Positions 47,931 to 61,400 of a stretch of DNA of 64,000 nt are shown here, piece by piece. The position numbers and the translations under genes are program-made. The notes under the pieces were generated by a model. That model was given only the letters and a program-made list of their open reading frames with translations, was not told the DNA's origin and did not search any database. Numbering within the stretch: position 1 is the first letter of the stretch; each line of letters opens with the position of its first letter. The DNA is from Rotaria sordida (lineage: Eukaryota > Rotifera > Eurotatoria > Philodinida > Philodinidae): assembly GCA_905250125.1 (NCBI GenBank), contig CAJNOL010000081.1, positions 1 to 64,000 of the forward strand. Direction: 5' to 3'.

Positions 47931-49030
47931 TAATGTCGATTATGTATATTTATATATGCCTCGTTTTTCTTTGTTGAAAAGACGTAAAAAGAGAGTATGA
48001 TTTATTATATCATTGAACATGAACAATCGAGAATATTTATACATGTTCGTTGGTCATACTTCGATGATTTTTCTCTTTCACTTCTTCACTTCTTTTCTTT
48101 ATTTGATTTTTTTTCAATGTCTTTCATTCCATATTTAATGACAGAGAAAAAAAAATGATTTGATCAATGTACACTCTGGTCAAGGTTTAAATATAATTCA
48201 ATAGGTGCTATCAAAATAAATATGCCTTGAACTTATTGCCTTGAATAGCGTAATGAGCACAATTAGGAAAAAAATTTGTCTTTACATTTTTATGAAATAA
48301 GAGGATGTCTTAATTATACATTTACATATGAATAGTTCAGTTCGATTAGAAAGAGAATTTAGAAATGATTTTTTTTTCAAGTGATTATTACATTAGACCA
48401 AAAACTTTCATATCGAATAAAAAAATTGCTTCAAACATGAGACATATCATTTATTAACTGAAGAAATGCGTGAAATATGAAGAAATGAATCTGAATAACG
48501 GCTATTACTCGTCTATTGTATATTACTCAATTTCAATGAAAGTTCTACTCATGTAATTCAAATTAGACAGAAAAGGTCGGTAAATTACTAATAGATCGTT
48601 CAGAATAATGTGTGCTATACCGGTGATATTTGTCGGTGATGATACAAATAGATGGTAATTTGATATATAAGCAACAGGTTATCCTCGGACTAGCATCCTA
48701 CCGTGCTATGTCAATGGTTGTTCTCTGACTGGTAACCAGTTACCAGTATATCATCGTTACTACCAATAATTGTGCGACATGAATAGGTCTACTAATATAA
48801 AAATGTTTGTATTTAATTGGCAGAGTTATATTCACTAAATGTTTTGGTTTATAATTGTTTTGACTTCAAAATCTTACTCTAAACAGATTCGTAACAAATA
48901 TATGAATGATTGTTGCTGATCAGTTGTTTTCAGAAGAATACTTCGTATATTTAGTATGAAAAGTATATAAGAGATGTGTCATCAACGTCATCATGATTGA
49001 TGTTTTCAGAAAACAATCATTTATTCTTTT
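47931..49030. other. Spacer between the array and EEF1AKMT1
   Basis: 1.1 kb, AT-rich; contains the MLF promoter and the EEF1AKMT1 3' UTR. A less AT-rich patch with a short GTAACCAGTTACCAG inverted string lies near 48720-48750. No gene. Confidence 0.5.
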
Positions 49031-51302
49031 TTATTCTGTATTCAATGTTTTTGTTTCATAATCAACAAAACAAGCAAATGGATTCATTAGATTACGTTCA
49101 TGTCGAGGTTGAAATGCGACACGATAAGCACCCGGAAAACATTCCTTGACATTTTCTTCTTGAATAGTACCTAGAATAAATTCGAAAAAAAAGAATTCAT
49201 TATTTAGTTTGATTTTAAATAATAATAATTAGATGAATAATTGTATACCAGTGCAAATGATATGTTTACATTGAGGCGTCGGTTTTCCAATAAATTTAAC
49301 TAGACGAGATACTTTCTCAAAACATTCTCGAGAAAGAAATGGTGGATCAACAATTAAAACATCGAATGAATGTTTCCAAGGTGCATAAATTTCTTCAATT
49401 CGATCATCATCATTATAATCATATTTTATAAAAGACTTATTATTAGCAGCAAAACGAATATCATATTCGAATAGTATATTTTCAATTTCCGGATATTCCT
49501 ATTTTAAGTTTTAATAATTTGAATATATATAAATCATTACAAAAAAATATTCTACTTTATGCATGAGACTCCACACAGTTGGACAAGCAATACAAGCACA
49601 TCTGAAAGAACAAAAAATAAAACATATAGATTCATTCTAATATACAGAAGAGAATCATTTTATTTTGCTTACTTTCCATATTGAGGTAAGATGGCTATTA
49701 CTTCATTCATCAATCGTGTAGCTGTTTCCTTGTTATACCAAAATTGACTTAGGTGCTAAAGAAATCAAAATTTAATCATTTTTTTGAAATCTTTCTTAAA
49801 ATCATCATAGTATTTATAACTATCAAAAACTTATAACAAACTATATAAGAAAAAAAAAACAGCTATCGTGCGTAATTTAAAGAAGACAAGCAGTCAGTCA
49901 AAAGAGTAGAATACTCTAAGATTCATCGCATGCTTCAATTCATAAAAAATATTTCAATGATATAATCTCTGAAATAAAACTTCTTTAATTTTAACTAATT
50001 GCGTCTTATGTCGAAAATCCAACACTATCTGAAGATGAAGAAATAGTTCATCTTCTCCGAATGAATTCATAACTGAAAACGAGTCTGAATCAAAAATGAT
50101 CTATTGTAAACAACAACACATTATTATAATTAATAAGTTTATTACCAAGTCGATTAAATCTGTTGCCGGATCGAAAACAAATATAATCAGAAGAAAGTTT
50201 TATCTGTCTTAATTTTCATCCAAAAGAATTGTAGCAGTAGAATCGTCTCTACATTTTGCTACAGGCTCAAATAGTTAGATTCATACTCACATCTAGAACA
50301 AAATACTAACTTTCCACGAATACGTCTGAATCTAATTATTCAACCCTCAACCAAATGTAGAAACTATACTATGTCACAAGTGTTTTTGGATAAAAATTAG
50401 GACAGATGAAACCTTCTTCTGGTTGTATCTGATTTCGATCAAGCAACATATTTAATCGGCTTGGTAATAAACTAATTAATTATAATAATATGTTATATAT
50501 ATACAACAGATCATATTTCATCCAGATTCATTGTCGGTTATGAATTCCTTCGACGATATTGAAATTGACGAAAATGGAAATTACCGATTTTTTTCTGTAA
50601 TATCAAGTATCTAACTCAGATCCAAATATTGAGTTAGATGACCAATAAATTTCTCGATTAAATGCACTATATATCAAAGATTCATTGTTAGAATGTTCGA
50701 GAAAGTTTTCTAAGAAAAAAAAAACGAACACAGTAGTTTTCGGATCCCAGAAACCGTTGAATGGATTCATTTTCAATAGTATCATCTTAAAGAGTACAAA
50801 ATAATGTATTTTTCAATGATTTTTACATAAATTTTAATTGTTTTCATGTTTTGTGATTCTTGTAAGCAAATCACCGTTTAGATTTGAGTTAGATAATTGA
50901 CAGTACACAGAAAAATCAACAAGACCTTGTTCTTATAATTTTGAACAGTCCTATATATGTATGATTTTTCTAGAAGAAACTATTTACTGTACGAAAGTAT
51001 TAGTTACAAAAAAATTTCTCATATGAATATTAATATTAAATGTCTCAATATGCTCAAGAATTTAATTAAATTTCCATGATAATCGCACATTTGAATATTT
51101 TTGTTTAATAATATTAAAATAAAATTTTTCATATTCATACAAATTTGACCTATGAAAATATTAGTTTGATTAATTCACTAACCCAATCTTCTTTTGGTTC
51201 ATCAGTTGCTTTATTTTGTTGTTGTTCTTGTTGCCATTCCTGAAGAACTTTTAATGTTTCAGCTGACAATTGAGGTGGGCCGTCATCATCGTCGGTAATC
51301 AT
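49031..51302 (-). CDS. EEF1AKMT1: EEF1A lysine methyltransferase 1 (N6AMT2-like)
   Basis: S-adenosylmethionine-dependent methyltransferase that, in human, methylates Lys79 of elongation factor eEF1A. Exons: 51302-51183, 49755-49673, 49601-49556, 49498-49249 and 49170-49031; 212 residues, against 214 in human. The N-terminus DDDGPPQLSAETLKVLQEW matches the family start, then LSQFWYNKETATRL, CACIACPTVWSLM, FEYDIRF and the catalytic DPPF (residues 134-137, usually DPPY). The end has FQPRHERNLMNPFACFVDY, matching the human RHTRNLANEFRCYVNY. Intron 1 is 1.4 kb and holds no recognised gene. The start of ABCB7's last exon lies 140 bp further on; both genes are on the minus strand. Confidence 0.93.
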
Positions 51303-51443
51303 CGAAAAATAGAAAAAAAAGAAGAGACATTCTAGATTTTTGTATTTATTTTACACACGAATGTTAATAGTTCCTAATGTATTTTTTTGTAAAGATGCAG
51401 AATTAAAAACTAACAAAATTCCAGAAAAAAAAAACAAAACAAC

Positions 51444-54400
51444 TCATTTTTGTAATGGTTCATCATTCGTTGATTTATCATATTTTTCTATTTGTTTTCC
51501 ATCAATATTAACTTCTTCTTTTTTATCTTCATGAAGTTTTCTATGTGTTCGTTGAGAATTCCATATAGATGCATAATGACCATTTTGTTTTGCTAATAAT
51601 TCATCATGTGTACCTTGTTCAATAACTTTACCTTGATCCAAAATAATAATATTATCACAATCAGTTACTGTACTTAAACGATGTGCAATAACAATTGATG
51701 TTCGATTTTTTGTTAATTTTCTAAGAGAATTTAAAATAGCCTAAGAACAAAAGAATCGAAAATGAGAAACCAAAAAACAAAAATAAAAGAAATATATATT
51801 TACTTGTTCAGTTGTTGTATCCAAATGAGCAGTAGCTTCATCATAAATAAGAATAACTGGATCTTTTAGAAGAGCTCGAGCAATACTTATACGTTGCTTT
51901 TCACCACCTAAATCAATGAGAAAATTAATAAAACTAATTCTCTCTTTAAAAAGAACTGTTAGTACAATTCCTACGAGATTAAAATGCCAAACACGATATA
52001 GTTGTGAGACTATTTTATTCTATCTACTTTGTGACACATTTCTTCAGTATTCTTTTACTTAATTTTCGAGAAATATAATAAGAAACATAGGCGACGAAGC
52101 CATGAGGCTTAGGCAGGCTCAAGTTTATCTTATAGTGAATAGATTAACTTTCATTTTCGTCTGATAAATGACGTGTTGTTACACGATCGGTCCACATTTT
52201 ATCTACTGCCAACTCATGTCCAATAAGTATAGGCGATGGAGCCACAAGGCTTGATAAAGTTGAAAGTCTATCCTAGATTTGCGCTTCGTAGACTAAGGTA
52301 GAGTCACACACTTTTCTCCTTCTATCAGATCGATAGATTTGAGCAGCACATCACATTTTTTCGTACAAACGATAATATTTTTCGCCGTCTTCGACGACGA
52401 CTAATAATAACATATTCTCAATCAAGCAAACTTCGAAAATGTTTTTGAAGAAACACGAAGTTTTGTACAAGTAAATATTGGATTATTCATCATCAATGAA
52501 TTGAAAAGAGGAATTCTTTATTACAAGTGAAGAAGGACTGCACGAAAAATCTGAGTCAGATTAACTAGAATCTGTCAAAATTTTCCTTCGCCTTTAACGA
52601 CTAAGGTTACATGTCTATTAAACATTTTCGACAGCGAAGAAGCTCACAATGCAGTATCTTTTTTGTTTGGTGAAACATTTCTACTTCACCATTAAACTTT
52701 TTTTCTGGTACAGCAGATCAGAACCTCTTCTTGTTGAAAGTTGCATTTCAATGAACATAAACATTCGTATGCTTCTTCAAATGCATGTCTTTTTTTATTA
52801 CACAAGTTGCGAATTTTTTTTCTGATCTTCACCACCATTACACATTGCATAATGTGACACTAACTGTATTTCATCTAAGTGACATTCAAAAACTCATCTC
52901 CTCCCATTTTTAACTTCCAGATGATGATGATTTCATCAAAAATGTTGAGCCTATCCTAGAATCAAAGGGTTACAGAAATGTAATACTGAGACGAAATTTC
53001 GTTCTCTCAAATCAAAATTTGCCACCGCCTATGATAAGGAAGTAATTCAAATATTATAATGAGACATTATTGGTATATAGTCTGTGTTTATATATTAACA
53101 ACGCCTGTCACAATCATTAATGAAGGAGAGACATTGTTCAGAATGGCTGTAATATCTGTGAGGATCCAAATTTCTATTCTTCAAAATTTCTTTTACATCA
53201 TGTTTTACAAAACTGCTAATACCTGATAATTTAAGTCCACGTTCTCCAACAATCGTATCATATTTTTTTGGCATACGTAAAATAGCATTATGCACTTCAG
53301 CAAGTTTAGCTGCTTTATAAACATCTTCTTTTGATGCTTTTAAATTACCATAATTGACATTATAAAAGATGCTATCATGAAATAAAACAGAATCCTATAT
53401 CGAAAATAACATATATGTAAATATTATGAATGAATAAATTTTTTTATAACTAACTTGAGGTACAACTCCAATAGCTTTACGTAAACTTGTAAGAGATACT
53501 TCTTGAATATTTTGATCATTAACACGAATTTCTCCACTTTGTGGATCATAAAATCGATATAAAAGACGAACAATTGTTGATTTACTAGATATATTAAAAT
53601 ATTTTCAAGTTCTTTTTGTTTTCTTTTTATTTGTTAAATAATAATTAACAATTTACCCTGAACCTGAACCACCAACAATAGCTGTTTTATGTCCTGATGG
53701 AACGGTAAATGAAAGTTTATCAAGAATTTTTTGTCCTTGAACATAACCAAAAGTAACATTATTAAAAACAATTGATGAATTTTCTGCATCTATATTTAGT
53801 TTGCCTGCTTTATCTTTATCCTACATAAATCAATTAAATAAATCATTAAAAAAAAAAAAAAAAAAAATAATTTTCAACTTACTTTAACAGCTGCTTCAAC
53901 CATTGTTAAACGAAACATTGTTTCCATATCAACAACAGATTGTTTAACTTCACGATAAACTGAACCCAAAAAATTTAATGGTAATGATAATTGAAAAACA
54001 AGTCCATTAACAGCAACTAAATCACCAACTGTCATTGAACCATTACTTATACCACCAGCAGCTAATAACATAATAGCTGTTAAACCTAAACTAAATATTG
54101 CATTTTGACCAAAACTAAATAAAAATTTTAATTATTAATAGTTTTGTTTTTATTTTTTTTTATATTCAAAAAATTAAAAACAAACTTTAACATAGCTAAA
54201 CTTGTTTGAGTTTTAATTGATGCTGTTTCATATTCAGATAATGTTTTATCATATCGTTCAATTTCATGAGCTTCATTATTAAAATACTAGATAATAAAAA
54301 GTATATACATATATTTAAAAAAAAAAAAGCAGTTTTTTTTTGTGAAATTGTCTTTTATACTTTCACAGTTTCAAAATTAATAAGTGAATCAATAGCTTGA

Positions 54401-57040
54401 TTGCTTGCATCATTATCAGCTTTATTCATTTGAACACGAAATTTTGTTCTAAACATTAAAAATAAAATCTATTAAAATTCTACACAATAATTTATTGATA
54501 CCTCCATTGAGTAATCGCAAGTGTATACGCAGTATAACCAGCAATACAACCAAAGGCTAGATAAAATCCGAAAAGACTTAACTTTCGCAAAAAAAGAAAA
54601 ACATTATATCGGACTAATACAAGAAGCACTTCAAAAGTTTTTTCGTAAGCCCTTTAGACAACTATTCGATAGTTGGTTTTAACATTGTTTTTCCAAAGGA
54701 TTATTCCATATAAACAATACATTTATGCATTCAATTAAGCTCGATTATGAAAGTCGTTTTTGAGATTGTCTTTTGTCAAACCATTTATGACTTATTTTAA
54801 TATTGCATTCGCAATGTTAAACTCCGTTTCATGTAGTTAAAGTAGAAAGAAGTAATGAATTCAGGTTTGGCGAATATGCTAGATTTAGATGTGATTTCAT
54901 ATAATATTCTGTCAAAAAATTCGTTGATATTCTAGATTTTCCGTGGTCTTGCATTTCTATGATGAAGACTTAAACCTTAGAGACTAGTCTTTTGTTACTT
55001 TACTGATACCGTTCGAAAACTTGCACTAGACAGCCATTGTCAAAGTAAATTTTTTATACTAAATCATAATGATATGTATTTGTGAAAACTAGATGCCGTA
55101 AAAAAAATGGGCATGTTTCATTGATTGATCAGTAATTACTCGACGTGTCTTGTTAGATTCACTAGCTTAAAATCAATTCGCTGATTAAGACTAAAGAGAC
55201 AAGAAAAATATTTTCTTGCTCATTTCACATTCACTTGATAAAACAGCTATTGCTGCAAACGAAGGTGTGACTGTAATGGTATATCTTCTCTTCATTTACA
55301 CTTACACCTTTTTTCAATATTTTCGGTATTAACCTTTCTACGACACATTGTTTCATTTCTCTGAGCTCTTATTTTGATTATTCATGAATTAGTTTGTAGC
55401 GCGCTCCAACTTTTGGCTACTCTACTATATTTTTATCATTATGATAAAACTATGATTTGTCACTGGTGATAATGTAGAATGCAAGATGAAAATTAGTTTC
55501 TTGAAATCTATTCAATCAATGACGAGTCAATCAAATATCAAACTATATTCAATCATCAGTGAGTTAACAATACACTCATCAAGCACAACAATTTTTAAAC
55601 TTTTAAACAGACAAGTATAACTAATATAACTATGATGCTCAAAGTGTTCTCTATTTCATTCGTATATTTAGTTATTGGCGGAACAGTATTAAAAGTTTCT
55701 CCGGTTACGTCAATCTTATATTGGAATTACAAATTTTGAGAACGGCTAAACGAAAAAAAAACTTTTGACGTGTTCTATGCGTATTATACAATTTAAACAA
55801 AAATACTCCGAAACTAATAAAATCTTAGATCATATATGATAATTACCAATAGCTCCATATGATAATCCAAATTTGAGCCACTAGAATAAACATTCGTAAA
55901 TAAAACGAAATATATCTCATTAAATATCTTTCTTACTAAAACTCCACTAACAAGTCCAACTTCAAATATAGTTGGTACAATATTAAATACTAATGCAGTT
56001 AATACAAAACTTATTCCTCTATAAATAAAATATTTCATATAGATTATTTAAATAAAAAATTTGTTTGTTTTTGTATTTGTCTCACTTAGTTCCACGATCG
56101 ATTGCTTTTGATAAAGCACCTGTTTGTCTTCCCAAATGAAAATTTAAATCAAGATTATGTATATGTGAAAAAACTCGTTTTGCTAATTCACGAATACTTC
56201 GATGCGCTACATTAGCAAATATTGCATTACGTAATTCACCAAATAGAGCAGCACCAGCTCTTGCAGCACCATCTAAACAAAAACATTTATTTATTGTTTT
56301 TATTTCATTTTCCAAAAACAAAAAAAAGAAAATATCAAATTAATTAAATCATACATCCTATCAATAATGCAGTAATCATTGATATAATTGCTGATTGTGT
56401 TGTATCTACTTGTAATGTTTGACCTTTATTAAGTTCATCAACTAAATATTTAAACATAAATGGAACACTTATATTCAATAACTAGAAAATATATTTCATT
56501 TAATATATAGAATATAAAATTTAAAAAAAAAATAATTTCAATTTACCTTAGATACTAATAAAAGTGTTAATGCAATTAATACACGAATTTTAACTTGTTT
56601 TCCAGTTTTTGGCCAAATAAAACCAAACATAGCTTTTAAAACATATCGTGTTGAAACACTGCCCGGTGGTACATCAACATTAAATGGTTCTTTACTACCA
56701 TGTGCATGAGATTTACGCTAAATAAATAAAATTTCATTTTTAATTCAATTCAATCAAATAAATAATTATTACTAAGAAAATTCGAATAATATTTCGAGCT
56801 CGACTAAGAAATGAAGATGATGATTGAAAATTAGCCTATTCAATAAATTGAAATTAATTTTTCATATTGATGAAAGAATTAAATTATACATACATGATTA
56901 TAATTATGATACGATTTCAATAAAATTGAGGATTTATAAAATGTTCTCGTTGAACTATTTGTTATAGGTGAAAGTCGATATTTATAAGTACATTTGAAAA
57001 ATGATGACGAGAAGAGTGTCCGCCGTAAAAGCGGATTCAT
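51444..57040 (-). CDS. ABCB7: Mitochondrial ABC transporter ABCB7 (Atm1 family)
   Basis: Inner-membrane half-transporter needed for export of a sulfur/glutathione compound for cytosolic Fe-S protein assembly. Sixteen exons were traced with consistent phases: 57040-56894, 56835-56773, 56717-56547, 56481-56355, 56272-56086, 56018-55937, 55880-55847, 54556-54502, 54448-54361, 54286-54186, 54114-53883, 53820-53657, 53584-53455, 53394-53223, 51907-51804 and 51740-51444; 717 residues (human about 752). The Arg/Ser-rich N-terminus [16 protein letters not shown] looks like a mitochondrial presequence. Landmarks: [20 protein letters not shown], Walker A GGSGSGKST (479-487), signature LSGGEKQR (583-590), Walker [11 protein letters not shown]-loop AHLD and switch His639. 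The Cys-rich human C-terminal end is absent. Confidence 0.95.
52086..53033. mobile_element. hAT-like element inside ABCB7 intron 14
   Basis: Inverted ends CATAGGCGACG and (reverse complement of right) CATAGGCGGTGG. Flanks ATAAGAAA (52078-52085) and ATAAGGAA (53034-53041) match at 7 of 8 bases, like an aged 8-bp hAT target duplication. Internal direct repeat: GGCGACGAAGCCATGAGGCTT (52090) and GGCGATGGAGCCACAAGGCTT (52233). No transposase frame. It explains why this intron is 1.3 kb. Confidence 0.7.
54622..55776. mobile_element. Possible DNA transposon in ABCB7 intron 7
   Basis: A left string CACTTCAAAAGTTTTTTCG and a right string that reads CACGTCAAAAGTTTTTTTTT on the opposite strand bracket about 1.15 kb within the 1.29 kb intron. 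Imperfect inverted ends only; no coding frame and no clear target duplication. Confidence 0.45.
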
Positions 57041-58434
57041 CTCGCAAGTCACAAATCAATTCTTTTTTAAATAATCTATAATAAAAATTTCGTATTATTA
57101 TTATTTCATTATTGTAAATGAAATAATATTTGACGTTGTTGACTGACGACAATGTTCAAATAACGAATAACAAACATATACACTAAAACAAGAAGATGAA
57201 TATTAGACATTGATAACTTATTCAGTTCTTCAAATAAAACTACATATTTCGAAAAAAAGAACATCGAAAATCTATTCCCAAAATTACAATTACGATCTGG
57301 GTTTCTAATAAAAATCCTTTAAAAAAACTGCCTTTTTTCTACACTCTGTGTATATTAGTAAACTATACATGTACACTTTTTTTTTATTACAAATAAAGCA
57401 TATCAAAATGTGCAACAACGAAGTTTTTTTAATTCTTTAATTATCGACCAAAGATACACATATGCAAAATAGAGTGGTTTTACACATCGTATATTTTCGT
57501 TTCTTAATCCATGAATCTCACATGGACCATAACAAAATGATAATATGGAAATCTCTTGCTGTTCAATGTTTGCTTTTACCCAAATATATCGAAAAACTAT
57601 GCATTATAAATGATTACATTAATATCACGTGATGGTGAAGCTCATGATGTATATATGCATCGTCACTCATTAAAGAGTTGAATAATGTATTGAAAAAAAA
57701 AACAGAAAGAAAAATTCTACTTTTTCGTTTGACAAATAATACCTATTGATAATAAAAATACTGATAAGTGAAAAAAGACATTTTTTTTTCTTGTATAATC
57801 AAAGAGACATTGTGCTTCTACATGATATGCAAACTCACTCTCACTCTGTACTATTTGTGATTGAATTTCATATATATATGTGTGTGTGTGTACCATTCAG
57901 AAGAACCAAAAAGATTGAAGGATAGAAAAAAAGAAAGTAAAGTATTTTAAAATAATAGAATAAGTTATGTATTTATTACTTTTTTTTTTTTTTTTGTTTT
58001 TACTTAAAATTCATTTACTATTCTTGAAAACAAACTTTTATTCTATTTATCAAAGTATGAAACAGTATGTAAAAATGAAAATAGCAGATGTTCTCTAGGT
58101 TTTACTTCTAATTGGTACCCCCTATGATTAGATATATTTTTTAGCTAACATTACTAACATTTCATCCATTAAATATCGCATATAATCTGATTGGTAAATT
58201 AATACTCCAATAAGAATCCGAGGTCACCATTATCACGCACATCCTTTTTTTTATTTATTTTCTTATTCTTTGCCAATAATAGATTGGTTCATTTGGACGG
58301 TGTTTGTTTGTCCTAGTTGCTTTCAAATATCTTCTTTTTTTTTTTTTTTTTATTCAAGGCTATTATCTATATTTATTATTTAGATCGCTTGGATTTATCT
58401 TTAATATAGATCATTCATCTTTATATTTTTCAAT
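57041..58434. promoter_or_regulatory. Divergent intergenic region, ABCB7 / SMARCC
   Basis: 1.4 kb between two divergent housekeeping genes, containing both promoters. It includes a TA/TG repeat near 57870-57890 and long poly-T runs near 57980 and 58330. No gene. Confidence 0.45.
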
Positions 58435-61400
58435 ATGTCAATAATCCGTCAAAAAGACGGTCATCCCAATGTAAAATTTTTTGAATCAATTGAAACATTA
58501 AATCAATTTGATACAATAAGAAAAGCATTACAAAAAAAAGAATTAAAAAAAATTTTTGGTGATGATCAACATCATTTAACAAAAGATAGCATAGCACAAC
58601 TTGTTATACAATTACTTCGTTTTCAAGAAGATCATCTTGGAAAACAATCAAATGGTTCAGCACCACTTATGCGAATTCCAGTAAAAAAAAGAAAAAGAAA
58701 AAAAATAATTATAAAACTCATGTTGTTTTTTTTGTAATTATAGATGGAATGTTTTTTGGATTTTCGTGAATCCGGTGCACTCTATACAATTATTCTTAGT
58801 TGTTATGAATATAAAAATAATAATAATTGGTATAAAAAAAAAAATATTAACATTTTAAACAAAATTAGTTTTGTTTTTTTTTTTGTGTAGGAAAAAACTT
58901 GATTTATCTACACATAATCGTAATGAAGTCATAAAATTATTTCAATATATACAAAAATTATTAATTGAACGTAATGTCTTAACATTACCTATATGTTATC
59001 TTCGATCGGACATTGATAAACGTTTACAAACACAATTAAAACAAATTATTGAAAGAAATAATGGAACTGTTGCAGAAAAAGAAGAAGATGCTGATCATAT
59101 TGTTTATCCACAAATAACTGAAAATCCACGAGAAATTGATATTGAACGTGAAAGTAACAAAAATAAACACAACAAATTTATTAAATATATTTTCTATAAT
59201 TTTTTTCTTTTTATTTTGTCAATAATAGATGAAATTGTTCGTGTCGTAGAAAAACGTGGAAAAGATTGTCGTTTACATTATTGGTTTTATCCAGATTCGT
59301 TTGATATTTGGGTATCAAATATAGATGCTGAAGAATCAGAAAAACGAGATGAAACATTTCAAGGTATTTGGCATGTAGCTGCTAATTGGATATTAGATAC
59401 AGCAGAATTTAATGAATGGATGAATGAAGAAGATTATGAAATTGATGAAGATTTAGTATGAATTGAAAATTTTTTTAATTCAAGAAAAATTCATTTATCC
59501 TTTCTTTTTTTAGGGAAGAGATCAAGGAAGAATTAAACTTAAAAATTGTATACCTGGAAGAAAAACATTGTCTATGGTAAGAAAGAAATTGATAATCTAA
59601 GTCCTTTTTTAATCATAGATCTTATACTATGTTGTATGTCATATTAAAATCTAATTGCAAGTTTCAATTAAAGTTGAATTTACTGAAAATTGTTTTAATC
59701 TTTTTTTTTTATCAGATTAACTCCCTTATTGGTTTTATTATTTTTTTTTTCGGATGTGATATTTGTTGCATTAAAAAAAAAAAACTTTTTACTTTTTCAA
59801 AATGGAAGAATCATTTAATAGGATGATGTATAAATATGAAAATTGTTTAATGATTCTCTTTAGTACTAATCATCGTTCTATGTAACTGCAAATAGTTGTT
59901 ATTGGTAAACAATAATCATTTTGAGTTGTTTCTTATTGTTAGTGTATGTTGAGAATTAGTCTCTCAGTATAATTATGGAATGAAGATTTGGCTTCACAAT
60001 AGCATCGAATTATTATCTTGTATATTTGTAATGAAATGAAATGGGCTCACATTAACGAGAAAATCATTCGGACTGATATTCGTCGTTTGAGCAAGACTAC
60101 TAAATGTGGAAAAGTGCTCGTTATATACAGCAAAATCAACTAATGGAATTCCGACATTGAAATTTTGCCCATAGTATAAATTGAATGATCCGAAAGCTTC
60201 AATCAAAAAGAATATGTTGTTGTTGAGATATCGAATTTCCATAAAATATTTATTGTTGTCACAGGCATCATATAAAAATCAAATTTACTTGAGAATTTAA
60301 TGTCTCAACAAAAAAAGCATTCTTTTCAGATCGAAAATTCAGCGAAATGATCATAACACGACTCTAAAGGCCCGTATGCACTAACTTTTTTGGACTTTTC
60401 TTAATCTTAACAAAGCGTTCTTGTAGGCTCAATATAAATTCGAACGGCTGGCATCGGTTCGGGTAATTTCTTCCCCAGTGTTTCATATGTTTAATCTTGA
60501 ATTCGTTTACCCGAACACGTTTTTTCTTTTCATCGAACTCGACCCAATCAATCAAACATCTGACAGCATTGAATACTAAAACATTTTCAAAAATAATCAA
60601 TTTCCATTAAGGTTCTTCATTGTTCTTTTCATTTTTTTTTCTTTTTCTTCTTTCATTTGGCAGCATATAGAAAAGAAGAAGGAGAGAAAGCAAAAAAAAA
60701 CTCATCGTTCAGTTGGAACCAACACTACTGTCATATAAGCAAGCAATTCATCGTTCTTTTTCTCTTTCTCTTTGGCAATAACCGACGAAGGGAATCGGTC
60801 TTCGTCGTCTTCGCCATATTTTTTTTCTCTTCTTTTTTTTTTTCCTTCCAAATAATTCTCATACGTAGACACGTACACCCAAAAAAAAAACAAGGGCGAC
60901 GATAGGAGTACCACTAACAAACACATAGTATTGGATAGTTGAAACTTGCGTTCTCTTTTGTCATTGAAGAGAAAACATGGTAATGATCTATTTTGTGATT
61001 AGTAAATGATGAGAGAGAATAGAAAAGAAAATATTTGATTGATCGAATATTATACTATATTTAGCTTGTTCCTGATCGTAAAACTGAATCAAATGCAACG
61101 ACAGTATCTAGTGGAACAAAAAATAATTCTAAAAAACGTTCGGCAACAAATACAACATCTAAACGAAAGTAAATATATAAGACGAAAAAGAAAATAACTT
61201 TTTATTTATATAAAATTTAATGATTGTATTCCTTTTTTTTTTCTTTTAAAGAAAAAAAATGTGTTCTGGAATTGATTTAGATGAAAATGATTTATCTAAA
61301 GATGGAGAAAATTCTTTATCACAATCAATTTTTGATGATCAAACATCATCAAGAACACGTAATAAAATCTTTTAAACAATTCATATTAGACAAAAAAGAA

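Noticed and set aside
60364..60926. Several frames inside SMARCC intron 5
   Set aside because: Purine/pyrimidine-biased low-complexity translations on both strands, in an intron between well-supported exons.
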